A DNA stretch of 64,000 nucleotides from Trichomonas vaginalis G3 (taxonomy: Eukaryota > Parabasalia > Trichomonadida > Trichomonadidae): the NCBI RefSeq assembly GCF_026262505.1, contig NC_067206.1, positions 27,047,896 through 27,111,895 of the forward strand, given 5' to 3'. This document shows, piece after piece, positions 1 to 7,553 of this stretch; the stretch's first letter is position 1, and every line of letters begins with the position of its first letter. The notes beneath the pieces are model-generated. The model was not told where the DNA came from. It was given only the letters and a program-made list of their open reading frames with translations, and searched no databases. A program made the translations under genes and the position numbers.

Positions 1-843
1 GCTTGGTTAGACCATGTCAAAGAAATTATATGCAATGGAAACGAAAAGGTTTATGAGTATATCTTATGTTGGTTTGCAAACATCTTACAACATCCAAGTG
101 CTAAAAATGAAACTGCTCTCATTATAATTGGAAAACAAGGAACTGGTAAGAACACATTCTTTACAGATATTTTTGCAAACTGTTAGAGGCTATTCGAACC
201 CGAATATGACAAACTTAGAAAAACATCTGTGGCAAGTTTAACTCCTCAATAGAGAATATGAAACTTATAGTTTGCAATGAACTTCAAAGTATAGATACAA
301 CAAAAGTTTTAAACTCAGATGCTTTGAAGAGTCTTATAACAGACAAAGTTGGAGTTGTTGAAAGAAAATATAAAGACCAAAGAGTTTGTGAAAATGTTGC
401 AAACTTCATTATGGTTTCAAACAATTCTGTTCCGATGAAGTTAGAAAGTTCTGACAGAAGATATGTAGTTGTCAGAACGTCAGAATTCTCATATGCAAGA
501 TACAGAATATTTTGACGACTTAGCAGAAACTTTGACATCTGACTTTTACAACCACTTGTTCTCATATTTTATGACATTAGATATTTCAAAGTTCAATCCA
601 AGACAAATTCCACATACCGAAGAGAGACAAACATTGTTAGAAGCAAACAAGAGTGTATATGAACTGTTCATAGATGAAACTGACTTTGAGTGTTTAGATG
701 AAAGGTCATTGTACGATTCGTATAAACAATATTGTCAAGAATATGGTTATATGACAGCGTCTAAACGAACATTCTTGGCAAATGTCAAAAGTCTTTTAGA
801 CGTACAGAATGGTGTATATACAAAGAAAAATTTTTATGAGTAA
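1..843 (+). pseudogene. SF3 primase-helicase, C-terminal part (Maverick A)
   Basis: The region encodes the C-terminal part of a superfamily 3 (D5-like) replicative helicase and is cut by the window start. Visible motifs are the Walker A box GKQGTGKN near position 130, the IVCNELQS Walker B-like stretch near 268 and the FIMVSNN motif C near 405. It is near-identical to the helicase of Maverick B and homologous to the 739-residue helicase at 55495-57714. In Polintons such helicases unwind element DNA for protein-primed replication. The copy is broken. The next gene starts 36 bases downstream on the same strand. Confidence 0.85.
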
Positions 844-879
844 ATTTTAAAAAAAATATTTTTTTATCCGATAGAAAAG

Positions 880-1299
880 ATGGCAAAATTCATCTCAGTA
901 AATAAGTACATGTCAGGACTTAAAGAAGAACTAGACCCATTCACATATTTGAATGTTTACTTCTACCATTTTGAAAAGTCTTCATTCAGCAAAGTTTGGA
1001 ACATCGAACCAGTTAAGTTTGCTATTGTGACTAAAAATGGTGCGAAATTTGAAGACTTAGACATAGAAGGTTTGTTAGCAGTCAAAGAAAGTTTTGACAG
1101 AAGGTTTTCAAACCTTAAAGAAGGCAAAGCATACAAACTTGTTATACCTTATGAACCAAAGAAGACAGACGACTATGAATATTATGAGTCTAAGATAGTT
1201 GAAGTTCAAGGTAAATTGGGTAAAAAGATTTTAGAGTCTAAGCCAGTGTTTGCTCCTAAAGAGGAAGAGAACATTGACATTGACCCAGAAATGTTCTAA
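880..1299 (+). CDS. Hypothetical Maverick protein, 139 aa
   Basis: Open 139-residue gene following the helicase. The start is preceded by TTTTTATCCGATAG, an instance of the TTTTTA promoter-like motif shared by many genes of this element. The protein is acidic and charged, with an IDIDPEMF C-terminus and a central stretch resembling a small alpha/beta fold (FAIVTKNGAKFEDLDIEG). I do not recognise the family. Its place between the helicase and the packaging ATPase, and its conservation in copy B (34275-34689), suggest a replication- or virion-related role, but this is inference only. It converges on the gene at 1316-1768. Confidence 0.7.
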   Translation: MAKFISVNKYMSGLKEELDPFTYLNVYFYHFEKSSFSKVWNIEPVKFAIVTKNGAKFEDLDIEGLLAVKESFDRRFSNLKEGKAYKLVIPYEPKKTDDYEYYESKIVEVQGKLGKKILESKPVFAPKEEENIDIDPEMF

Positions 1300-1315
1300 A
1301 AATAAAATTTTATTT

Positions 1316-1768
1316 TTACATGTCAAATTTCTTTTTCTCTGGAACTGGTTCAGGTTCTTTCTTCTCTTCTTCTACTTTCTTTTCTTTCTTTTCTCTCTTC
1401 TTCTTTTCTGGTGGAGTTATGTCAAATTTGGCGCAACCATATTTATGTAAAAGTTCTTTGTCCTTTAATAGCTCTTCTATTCTGTTTTCTATTTCATCTT
1501 CAAGAACAGCGCATGTGTCTTCTTTGCATTCTAAGAAATTTTGTTGGACTTCATCTCTCCAAGAGGCGTCATCTCTGTCAACAAGTCTGTCATTGACAAA
1601 TTTTAAGACTGCTCTTTGTAATGTTTTATGGTTCTTGTCATATTCCCAGAAACAGAACTTTAGAACAAATTCACCTTTCTTGTTTACACTATGTAAGATT
1701 TTATGGTCGACAGATGTTTTGCTGTCAAAAAGTTTGTCTCGAATATAGATAGCGAAATCGCTAGACAT
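1316..1768 (-). CDS. Hypothetical charged protein, 150 aa
   Basis: Open 150-residue gene on the minus strand. The N-terminal ~110 residues look globular and mixed; the C-terminal 40 are Lys/Glu-rich with PEPVPEK, likely disordered. It shares a 36-base divergent intergenic region with the packaging ATPase gene at 1805; on this strand the start follows TTTTTATCTTTTAG, which fits the element's TTTTTA promoter-like motif. The counterpart in Maverick B is 34706-35156. No family recognised; the basic/acidic tail would suit a nucleic-acid or scaffold contact, but nothing shows this directly. Confidence 0.65.
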   Translation of the reverse strand: MSSDFAIYIRDKLFDSKTSVDHKILHSVNKKGEFVLKFCFWEYDKNHKTLQRAVLKFVNDRLVDRDDASWRDEVQQNFLECKEDTCAVLEDEIENRIEELLKDKELLHKYGCAKFDITPPEKKKREKKEKKVEEEKKEPEPVPEKKKFDM

Positions 1769-1804
1769 TTTCTAAAAGATAAAAATTTTAATTTTTCTAA
1801 AAAT
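1769..1804. promoter_or_regulatory. Divergent promoter region, ATPase / 150-aa gene
   Basis: 36 bases of almost pure A/T between two opposite ATGs. The minus-strand gene has TTTTTATCTTTTAG before its ATG; the plus-strand one has TTTTTCTAAAAAT. Same type as at 31542-31559, 44907-44922 and 47993-48009. Confidence 0.5.
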
Positions 1805-2680
1805 ATGTTAGAAAAAAAGTTTGCTGACATTGACAAGAAATTTGAGAATGTTTTAAACAAGAACAAGAGGAAGTTAGAAAATGCTCAGATAAAACCTATA
1901 CATGACAAGTTCTTATTTGCTCAGAATGGTATAACAGGTCTAATTGCACCACCTGGGTCGGGTAAGACTTTCACTTATCTTAAAATGGCTGCACAACAAC
2001 AAGAACTAGATGAGAAGAACCCATTCTATGAGTTAGTTGTCATTTGTAGTACTTCTGGTCAATTTGACCAAACCGTCAATTCGTTCAAAGATATTATAAA
2101 GAAGTCTAAGTTAGTATGTATAAAGGATACTGAGTTGTTAGATTGGATAAAGAAGTACCAAAGAAGAGTTTTGAAGTATAATGCTATAAATGAGTATATA
2201 AATTCTAAGTTTAAAGACCCAAATGAGGAAATGCAGAGAATATTAGAGAAGAAACACTTCAGAAACAAACAGAAAGAGATAGAATACATTTCGAAGAAAT
2301 TGCAATCTTACGATTGGAAGACTTACCCTCATAGATGTCTTCTTATCTTAGATGATTTCGGCTCTCATCCTTTGTTAAAGAACAGAGAACAAGATATGTG
2401 TCGAATTCTTAAGAAGCTCAGACACTTTAACATCTCAGTCGTAATATGTGTACAGACAGCAAAGAGTTTAAGTAAGGATGTAAAGAGAATACTTACTGAC
2501 ATAATACTTTTCCCCGGATTGTCCGAAGACGATTTCATGGAACTTATGAAAGAGTCCATGGCAGGTAAGTTTGACAGACATGAACTATGGGAGAAGTACA
2601 AAGTCATACAAGACCCTCATACTTCTTTCAGAATTCATATCTACGCAAACAAAGTTCAAATTGTAAAAAGTCAAGCTTGA
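1805..2680 (+). CDS. FtsK/HerA-type (A32-like) genome packaging ATPase
   Basis: P-loop ATPase of about 291 residues. Walker A is APPGSGKT at about residues 48-55; Walker B is CLLILDDF with the acidic pair at about residues 182-183; a downstream VVICVQTAK stretch fits the sensor/Q motif of the HerA/A32 group. In Polintons and related DNA viruses this enzyme pumps the genome into capsids. I chose the ATG at 1805 (MLEKKFADID) rather than an upstream ATG at 1703, because the latter overlaps the divergent gene and the AT-rich promoter gap. The gene is open from start to stop. The last ~30 bases of its 3' end recur after the cargo cassette, at about 3661-3690. Confidence 0.85.
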   Translation: MLEKKFADIDKKFENVLNKNKRKLENAQIKPIHDKFLFAQNGITGLIAPPGSGKTFTYLKMAAQQQELDEKNPFYELVVICSTSGQFDQTVNSFKDIIKKSKLVCIKDTELLDWIKKYQRRVLKYNAINEYINSKFKDPNEEMQRILEKKHFRNKQKEIEYISKKLQSYDWKTYPHRCLLILDDFGSHPLLKNREQDMCRILKKLRHFNISVVICVQTAKSLSKDVKRILTDIILFPGLSEDDFMELMKESMAGKFDRHELWEKYKVIQDPHTSFRIHIYANKVQIVKSQA

Positions 2681-2744
2681 AAAATAAAGAGTTCATTTAC
2701 TCTGCTTGTTTGAAGTTGTCAAAATACTCTGTTATTTTTTCCTT

Positions 2745-3502
2745 TCAGTAGCGGTAATCTTCTTTGAAGGTAAGTATTGTACAACCTTTCATATCATAGT
2801 GTGTTTGAGGTAACGTATCTTGAACTATTTGTTTCACATCTTCATTTGGGGTCATTGAAATCGGTAAGTTTTCGCGATAGAACCAATTTCTGTCAGATTT
2901 GTAAATCTTAGCAAGGTCGTAAAAGCTTTTGTTGTTTCTTCTGACTAAATGCAACATAACCATATCTCTGTCTTCTTCATTTTCCATCTCTTCAGTATAA
3001 ATCATATACTTATAGTTCTTTTCCTTTCCTTTTGGTACCGAACGTGGTATTCTTTTCTGAATGCTTTTGTCTTTTGCTTCAAGCTTGTTCTCTAGCTCTT
3101 CACGTTCTTGTCTATGAATTTCGTCAAGAAGTCTGTAAATATACCAAGCATAACGAGGCGAAGCCCACATTGCAACAGCATTTACAAGAAGTCTATGTAC
3201 ATAATATCCTCTTAAATTTATTGGCAAATTTTTACGATTTTCATGTGTTTTATGCAAGACCGAGAATTCTCGGTCTAGAGAAATTTCACTCAAAAGTTCT
3301 TGTGTGCTTCGGTTTTTGAACCAATCGTCTGCGTGTTTGGTATCTGGAGCAAAACATGCAGTCAAAATACTTTGCATTTGGTACATATCGTCTTTGACCG
3401 AACGAATTAGACGCAATTGTTTGTTAAACTGTATGTACTCGTATTCTTCATTATAGCTTCATGGACTATAACTGTTGTTGTGTTCTCGGTTGTTGACATA
3501 TC
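2745..3502 (-). pseudogene. KilA-N domain protein (Maverick A cargo)
   Basis: The main open part (2745-3416, 223 residues) contains a KilA-N-like core: RGYYVHRLLVNAVAMWASP followed by RYAWYIYRLLDEI matches the family's pattern of a conserved tryptophan-alanine-serine-proline stretch and a helix. A charged linker follows, then a C-terminal domain with YMIYTEEMENEE and LHLVRRNN, resembling the C-terminal domains fused to KilA-N in large DNA viruses. KilA-N domains bind DNA in phages and NCLDVs. Related coding extends further upstream towards 3502; the gene as a whole looks broken. A related scrap lies at 58985-59100. No equivalent is present in Maverick B. Confidence 0.7.
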
Positions 3503-3559
3503 TGTCTTTATATTCCGGATAAAAAAATAAAAAAAATAAAAATAACTTTATTTTTTATT

Positions 3560-3648
3560 TCGGGAAAATTCATGAAAATTCAGAGGGTAGAAATGAGGGT
3601 AGAAATGAGGTTAGATCTAACCTTCTACCCTAAATTATATTTTTACTG
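3560..3648 (-). repeat. Palindromic repeat unit, CTACCC-type arms
   Basis: About 90 bp with centre GTTAGATCTAAC at about 3610-3621. Repeated GGGTAG-type arms lie on one side and CTACCC on the other; a TCATGAAAATTCA end and an AAAATATAATTTAGGG leader (read on the minus strand) flank it. The same unit is dispersed in Maverick B and at 52481-52531, and amplified at 58.9-64 kb. It lies at the right end of cassette A. Confidence 0.8.
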
Positions 3649-3708
3649 AATTCAGCAACAAAATTCAAATTGTAAAAAGTCAAGCTTGAAAAATCTAAGT
3701 GTTTAGTC

Positions 3709-3888
3709 TTAGTAAGATGGTAGCTTCTTAAAGCAAATACCATTGCTGAGTTTTATGTACGTGAAGAGAAGTACAATGAATTCAATTACGAGTACAATTG
3801 CAATGACAACTAAGGCAACTATTTTTGTCTTTTGCCAGCAAGGGTACTTCTTCTCTTCCAATGGTTCGGCAGAACTATACTCACTCAT
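3709..3888 (-). CDS. Small single-pass membrane protein, 59 aa
   Basis: Start taken at the ATG giving MSEYSSAEPLEE, which follows GGCATTTCTC (GACATTTCTC in copy B), an initiator-like sequence. Residues ~20-45 (IVALVVIAIVLVIEFIVLLF) form one clear membrane helix preceded by Lys-Thr-Lys, so the N-terminus is probably cytoplasmic. A short tail follows. The gene lies between the cassette and the small-gene block, and copy B has it at 36079-36263 directly after the ATPase. Possible role in a virion or infected-cell membrane; function unknown. Confidence 0.6.
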   Translation of the reverse strand: MSEYSSAEPLEEKKYPCWQKTKIVALVVIAIVLVIEFIVLLFTYIKLSNGICFKKLPSY

Positions 3889-3932
3889 GAGAAATGCCAA
3901 AACGGTTTAATAGAAAAAGTGTCATTTTTTCA

Positions 3933-4124
3933 TGTCCGAAGACTCGAAGGTGCAACACTTCCAAAATACCGACGAACTCAGAAGAGCAGCATGGCAGTAT
4001 TCTTGACAACTTCTTTGAGTTCTCCAGGAACACCTTGGAAAATGCTGAAGAACTCCGACACAGAGAATTTGGAGAAATTGCACTCCAATACTACCTTGAC
4101 AAACAAAGGGTAAACAAAGGGTAA
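3933..4124 (+). pseudogene. Small charged Maverick protein (copy A)
   Basis: Counterpart of the open 62-residue gene at 37963-38151. The start region reads AAAAAGTGTCATTTTTTC before ATG, a close match to the trichomonad initiator. The copy here is broken. In the intact copy the protein is rich in Asp, Glu and Arg and mostly helical. Function unknown. Confidence 0.5.
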
Positions 4125-4165
4125 AATAAGACTAAAAACTTAACGTTTAAAAAGTGACATTTTTA

Positions 4166-4342
4166 ATGAGCTCCGAGTCACCGAGAAAACTTGGTCAGAT
4201 GTTAGCAGCTTACTTCCCTGAGGAGGATGGAAGCGTTACATACATAAGGTTCAAAAACAACGAACCTGGAATTGCGTACCAAATTCGCAATTGCATGACC
4301 ATGGAAGAGTACGAAAGGTTCTACAAGAGAAACCAGCTCTAA
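4166..4342 (+). CDS. Hypothetical small protein, 58 aa
   Basis: ATG at 4166 (MSSESPRKLGQMLAAYF) is preceded by AAAAAGTGACATTTTTA, an initiator-like sequence within 10 bases, so this start is preferred to an upstream non-ATG extension. The protein has a short alpha/beta look, with SVTYIRFKNNEPGIAYQIRN in the middle and an acidic helix at the end. Copy B (38188-38388) is slightly longer at the C-terminus. No family recognised. It belongs to the block of genes at 3.9-7.5 kb that all carry initiator-like starts. Confidence 0.55.
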   Translation: MSSESPRKLGQMLAAYFPEEDGSVTYIRFKNNEPGIAYQIRNCMTMEEYERFYKRNQL

Positions 4343-4393
4343 ACAACTCAGAAAAGAAAGAGTAAAAAGTTTAACTCGTAATTGTTTATTTTT

Positions 4394-4999
4394 TTACTTG
4401 TATGGGCAAGCTGCAAGTATGAAGTCGACTACCTCCGTCTTTGTTTTGACGAGCTGGACGGCTCTTGCGAGTACGTCTGTTTTGCGGTCTCCAGCTGGTG
4501 TCTGACCTTCGTAATTGCGCATGTTCTTGAGAGCTCCAACTGTAAATGATTGTAGGATGAAGAGTCTCTCAGACTGCTTGAGGTAGTCTTCACGGTCACG
4601 AACTGAATCTGTGGTACGAGTCGAATCGGTCGATTTGAGGGAAGAGACTGAAAGCCTGTCGTCTTCCATTGGGCTGTAGCATACTCTTTGCGTAAGCGGT
4701 TCAGACCTTCTTCGAAGTCTTGGTCTCTCTTGAGATTGAGATTGGAATTGCTGGGGTGGAGCTTGCTGGAACATCCAAGGGTTGGGGAAGTAAGGCATAG
4801 GCTGAGGAGGGTAGTTCGGGAAGCCTTGTGGTGGGTAGTAACCTTGAGGTGGAAATTGGTAGTAACCTTGAGATGGAAATTGGTAGTAATTTGGTGGAGG
4901 GACTTGCTGGAACTGAGGTTGCTGAGGAGACTGTTGTGGTTCTGCAGCTTTCGGTTCTTCTGGCTTTGGAAGGCATTCAGGAAGAGGAACGTCAGTCAT
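4394..4999 (-). CDS. Pro/Gln/Tyr-rich protein with helical C-terminus, 201 aa
   Basis: The N-terminal ~85 residues are low-complexity with repeated YYQFPPQG and NYPPQPMPYFPNP, a disordered adhesive- or scaffold-like region. A Ser/Thr/Arg/Asp linker follows (DSTRTTDSVRDRE), then a compact C-terminal ~70 residues (QSERLFILQSFTVGALKNM...) that looks globular and helical. Copy B at 38417-38995 has fewer proline repeats, so the tract varies in length. It is transcribed away from the repeat-filled intergenic region at 4996-5232. Function unknown; a virion matrix or condensate-forming protein is one possibility. Confidence 0.65.
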   Translation of the reverse strand: MTDVPLPECLPKPEEPKAAEPQQSPQQPQFQQVPPPNYYQFPSQGYYQFPPQGYYPPQGFPNYPPQPMPYFPNPWMFQQAPPQQFQSQSQERPRLRRRSEPLTQRVCYSPMEDDRLSVSSLKSTDSTRTTDSVRDREDYLKQSERLFILQSFTVGALKNMRNYEGQTPAGDRKTDVLARAVQLVKTKTEVVDFILAACPYK

Positions 5000-5232
5000 T
5001 CGTTTGTGTCCTGTCGGATGGAAAATATTTTCCTGTCGGAAGGAAAAACTTTTCCTGTCGGAAGGAAAAATTTTTCCTGAAGTTCGACCAAAAAGTTCTC
5101 AATTTTCGAAAATTTGAATGGTTTACGGACGGACAACTGGAAGAGTTCTTCCTGTCGGAAGGAAAAATTTTTCCCTTTGTCCGGAAAATTTTTTCCAGTT
5201 GTCGGGAAAATATTTTCCTGTCGGATGGAAGG
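4996..5232. repeat. Hairpin-forming tandem repeat in divergent intergenic region (A)
   Basis: Repeats of a ~20-bp unit built on TTTTCCTGTCGGAAGGAAAA, an inverted repeat that can fold on itself. There are about four units at 5018-5082 and more at 5148-5230, with variants. The same intergenic position in Maverick B (39030-39333) holds a different tandem repeat. It sits between the divergent genes ending at 4999 and starting at 5225. Confidence 0.8.
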
Positions 5233-5614
5233 ACTCGGAATGCCAGAAGGATTTGACGAGGCAATTTACCTTATAGAGATAAATGAAGTTGTTAAGCAGT
5301 ACTTGCGCAGGGTAATGAAGCCCAAGGTCAAGTTCACCGCTATTTCTGGAAGGGCTGTCTTGAATCTCGAGACTTCGACTGGAATTCCAATTCAAATACC
5401 AGAAAACACTCCTTTCGATGGCATAAAGGACGCCAAAAGAGAAGCTCTTGTTAAGTTCCTAAACAAACGTCCTTGGATAAAAATACCAAACAAGGAGAAC
5501 CCCCTACCCCATATGAAATTGGCAATTCAGTCTCTCCTTAACTTCTCGGGTCAGCCGTTCTACATAACCTGTGAAGGCGACATCCAACCAGTTCAGTCAA
5601 CCTTAACGTTTTGA
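5225..5614 (+). CDS. Hypothetical Maverick protein, 129 aa
   Basis: Start taken at the ATG at 5225 (MEGLGMPEGFDEAIYL); a second ATG at 5240 is possible. The start overlaps the last hairpin repeat. The protein looks like a small alpha/beta domain: an N-terminal helix, VKFTAISGRAVLNLETSTG, then an amphipathic helix and FYITCEGDIQPVQS at the end. Copy B (39334-39696) is similar but broken. Family not recognised. It is followed after 27 bases by the coiled-coil gene on the same strand. Confidence 0.55.
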   Translation: MEGLGMPEGFDEAIYLIEINEVVKQYLRRVMKPKVKFTAISGRAVLNLETSTGIPIQIPENTPFDGIKDAKREALVKFLNKRPWIKIPNKENPLPHMKLAIQSLLNFSGQPFYITCEGDIQPVQSTLTF

Positions 5615-5641
5615 GTAAAAACATTTTTTTTCATTTTTTGA

Positions 5642-6226
5642 ATGAAGCAAGTTAAATTCGTCCCACACCAATCTCAATGGACCGATGAAGAGTTTCAAGC
5701 CATGGTTGAAGGCGTTGAGAACGACATAGACGGCGAACTTGAAGGAGCTCAAATCACAATTGCAACCAAAATTGCAGAGGTCAAGGAACAGATAGCTCCA
5801 CTTAAAGCTACCAAAGCTACTCTTGACCTCATGGATAGTTACCGTTTAGATGTCAAGAGTGGAATAAGACAATTAAAATTAAAACTTCTAAACTACGAAG
5901 CTATACTCCAAAAGTTAGCAGAAATGAGAAGACTTTACCAGAGCTACTTACATGTAAGGGACTTACCTTCAAGCAGTCCGACCAAAGATGAATTTTCTGA
6001 CATTGTCCCAATTTTGTCCGAAAGTCAGCTCAGATGTTTTGAACTGCTCCCAACATATCCAGAATATGAACGTTTGCCTGAACTCTTCCGCAATCTCAAA
6101 AAACGTTTTTTGGTTCTCATGTTCGAAACTTTTATCGGAAGAGACAACAAACGTTCAGAAGAAGAACAAGATATTATTTTAAACTTGTTGTATGACATAA
6201 CTGTCATAACAAGCTTTTTGAAGTAA
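5642..6226 (+). CDS. Coiled-coil protein, 194 aa
   Basis: Open gene beginning MKQVKFVPHQSQWTDEEF; the start follows TTTTCATTTTTTGA, which contains the TCATT initiator-like core. Residues ~25-110 are a long helix with heptad-like spacing (ITIATKIAEVKEQIAPLKATK). The rest is helical with LPTYPEYERLPELF. Copy B at 39740-40324 is open and differs at only a few residues. No family recognised. It may be a structural or adaptor protein; it precedes the HNH gene and shares its promoter type. Confidence 0.65.
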   Translation: MKQVKFVPHQSQWTDEEFQAMVEGVENDIDGELEGAQITIATKIAEVKEQIAPLKATKATLDLMDSYRLDVKSGIRQLKLKLLNYEAILQKLAEMRRLYQSYLHVRDLPSSSPTKDEFSDIVPILSESQLRCFELLPTYPEYERLPELFRNLKKRFLVLMFETFIGRDNKRSEEEQDIILNLLYDITVITSFLK

Positions 6227-6258
6227 AACCGCCATTCTCAAACCACTTCATTTTTTCG

Positions 6259-6947
6259 ATGTCCGAACAAGCACCGAAGCCGAACACAATAGCAGATGTC
6301 CTTTCAAGGTTGCCAGACAAGCGCCCAGTTCAAATTCAAATTGCCCAATTGAAAGCTCATCTGACAAACATATTAAGACTCTCCAAAGTAGTCTTATGAC
6401 AGAGATGAAGGAAACTTAAAGCCGATGTCCTCATGAACCAGCTTCCAATGAGAAATGCCTGAACAATTTCACGGAAACCTTGCGCAATTACGAGAGAGAG
6501 AACCGAGACCTTGCCAGACTCATCTACCGTTTCTTCGAAGAGATAGACGCCATCTGGAAAGGTACTCGGAAAGGACAGAACATGCAACACCGTACTTCGT
6601 GAGTACCAAATTGAAGAAGGAATTGTCGAGGAAGAAGAGGAAGAAGAGGAAGAAGAAGAAGAGAAACACGAAGAAAAGGAAGTTTTTGGTCAACCCTTGT
6701 TGCCGATGACGGTTACGAAATTCCCAACCCTACCCATACCAAATCCGCAACAAGGAGACAGGCAAGGTTCTTACCCCAGTCCTCAACAACTTGGGACACT
6801 TGAACCTTAACCTTCGGAATCGCGGTTCAATCTCCATGGGCAAGCTTGTCGCAATTCAATGGGTTCCAATCCAGGCAAGAAGACGAAGGTCAGACACATT
6901 GACGGTGACAAGCTCAACAACCGTAAGGAGAACTCGAGTGGTTCTAA
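6259..6947 (+). pseudogene. HNH-type protein (copy A, broken)
   Basis: Counterpart of the open 227-residue gene at 40357-41040, described there. The start region CTTCATTTTTTCG before ATG is identical in the two copies. The copy in Maverick A is broken; only parts of the helical N-terminus, the Glu-rich linker and the HNH-like C-terminus can be recognised. Confidence 0.7.
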
Positions 6948-7035
6948 GAGTAAAAAAATTTTATTTTAGGGGGAACCCCAAGTAAATTTAGGTGTTTATT
7001 TGGATAAGTATGTTAAATAAGGGTAATTTGCAAAA

Positions 7036-7275
7036 TTAGTTCCGACCTTTGAATTGGGCTCTTTCGTTATCCCAGTTGCGTAGGAGGTCGTCCCAGAGGA
7101 GTTGGTAGAATTTGCCAATCCAAGGACGATTTGTCCTCCCAGGCATTGAGGATGTATGCTCGTAGAGTTTCATGACCTCTGCCTTGCACCAGACACCCTC
7201 TCCCTTGGAACGTAAGGCTTCTTCGAAGTGCTCGATGCGATTGGCTGCGTGACCATCCGAAATGACACTTTTTGT
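7036..7275 (-). pseudogene. Small helical protein (copy A)
   Basis: Counterpart of 41090-41353. Recognisable pieces are EEALRSKGEGVWCKAEVMK and FYQLLWDDLLRNWDNERAQF. It is divergently transcribed from the gene at 7287, with only a few tens of bases between the starts. The copy looks broken. Function unknown. Confidence 0.5.
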
Positions 7276-7286
7276 CCGTTTGGTCA

Positions 7287-7546
7287 ATGTTTGTGTCTCG
7301 TGCCATAGTCGATGAAAATACAGACAAACAGGTTATATATGAGTTGAGACCAAGAATGGTGTAACTCGACCTGTCCGATTCAAAGACTCCGAGGGCGACC
7401 ATGAAATTAAACGGAAATTAGCTAGGAAGGAATATAAAATGGACTGGTTGCCACCACCTCCACCTCCACCACCTTTACCTGTTCCTCAAGTAAATAAGCC
7501 TTTCCCGTTCCCAAGAATTCCCACATTTTTAATTCAATTCGAATAA
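7287..7546 (+). pseudogene. Small protein with proline-rich tail (copy A)
   Basis: The gene starts at ATG 7287 (MFVSRAIVDENTDKQ) and in this copy ends with a run of eight prolines followed by LPVPQVNKPFPFP. The proline-rich end is not present in Maverick B. The first half resembles a short DUF-like alpha/beta protein (TRPVRFKDSEGDHEIKRKLA). The reading frame is broken here. It converges on the polymerase gene on the other strand. Function unknown. Confidence 0.45.
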
Positions 7547-7553
7547 AAATTTT

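Larger units (their letters stand above)
2687..3690. other. Cargo cassette A with KilA-N gene and palindromic repeat
   Basis: A ~1-kb block absent from the same junction in Maverick B. It is bounded by a ~30-bp direct repeat: the ATPase 3' end (AAATTGTAAAAAGTCAAGC) at about 2655-2675 and again at about 3668-3688. Its left end (GCTTGTTTGAAGTTGTCAAA, about 2703) is shared with the left end of the cassette in B at about 36308. Its right part shares the CTTTATTTTTTATTTCGGG sequence and a palindromic repeat with B. The cargo gene differs between the two. This is a reading by comparison within the window. Confidence 0.7.
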
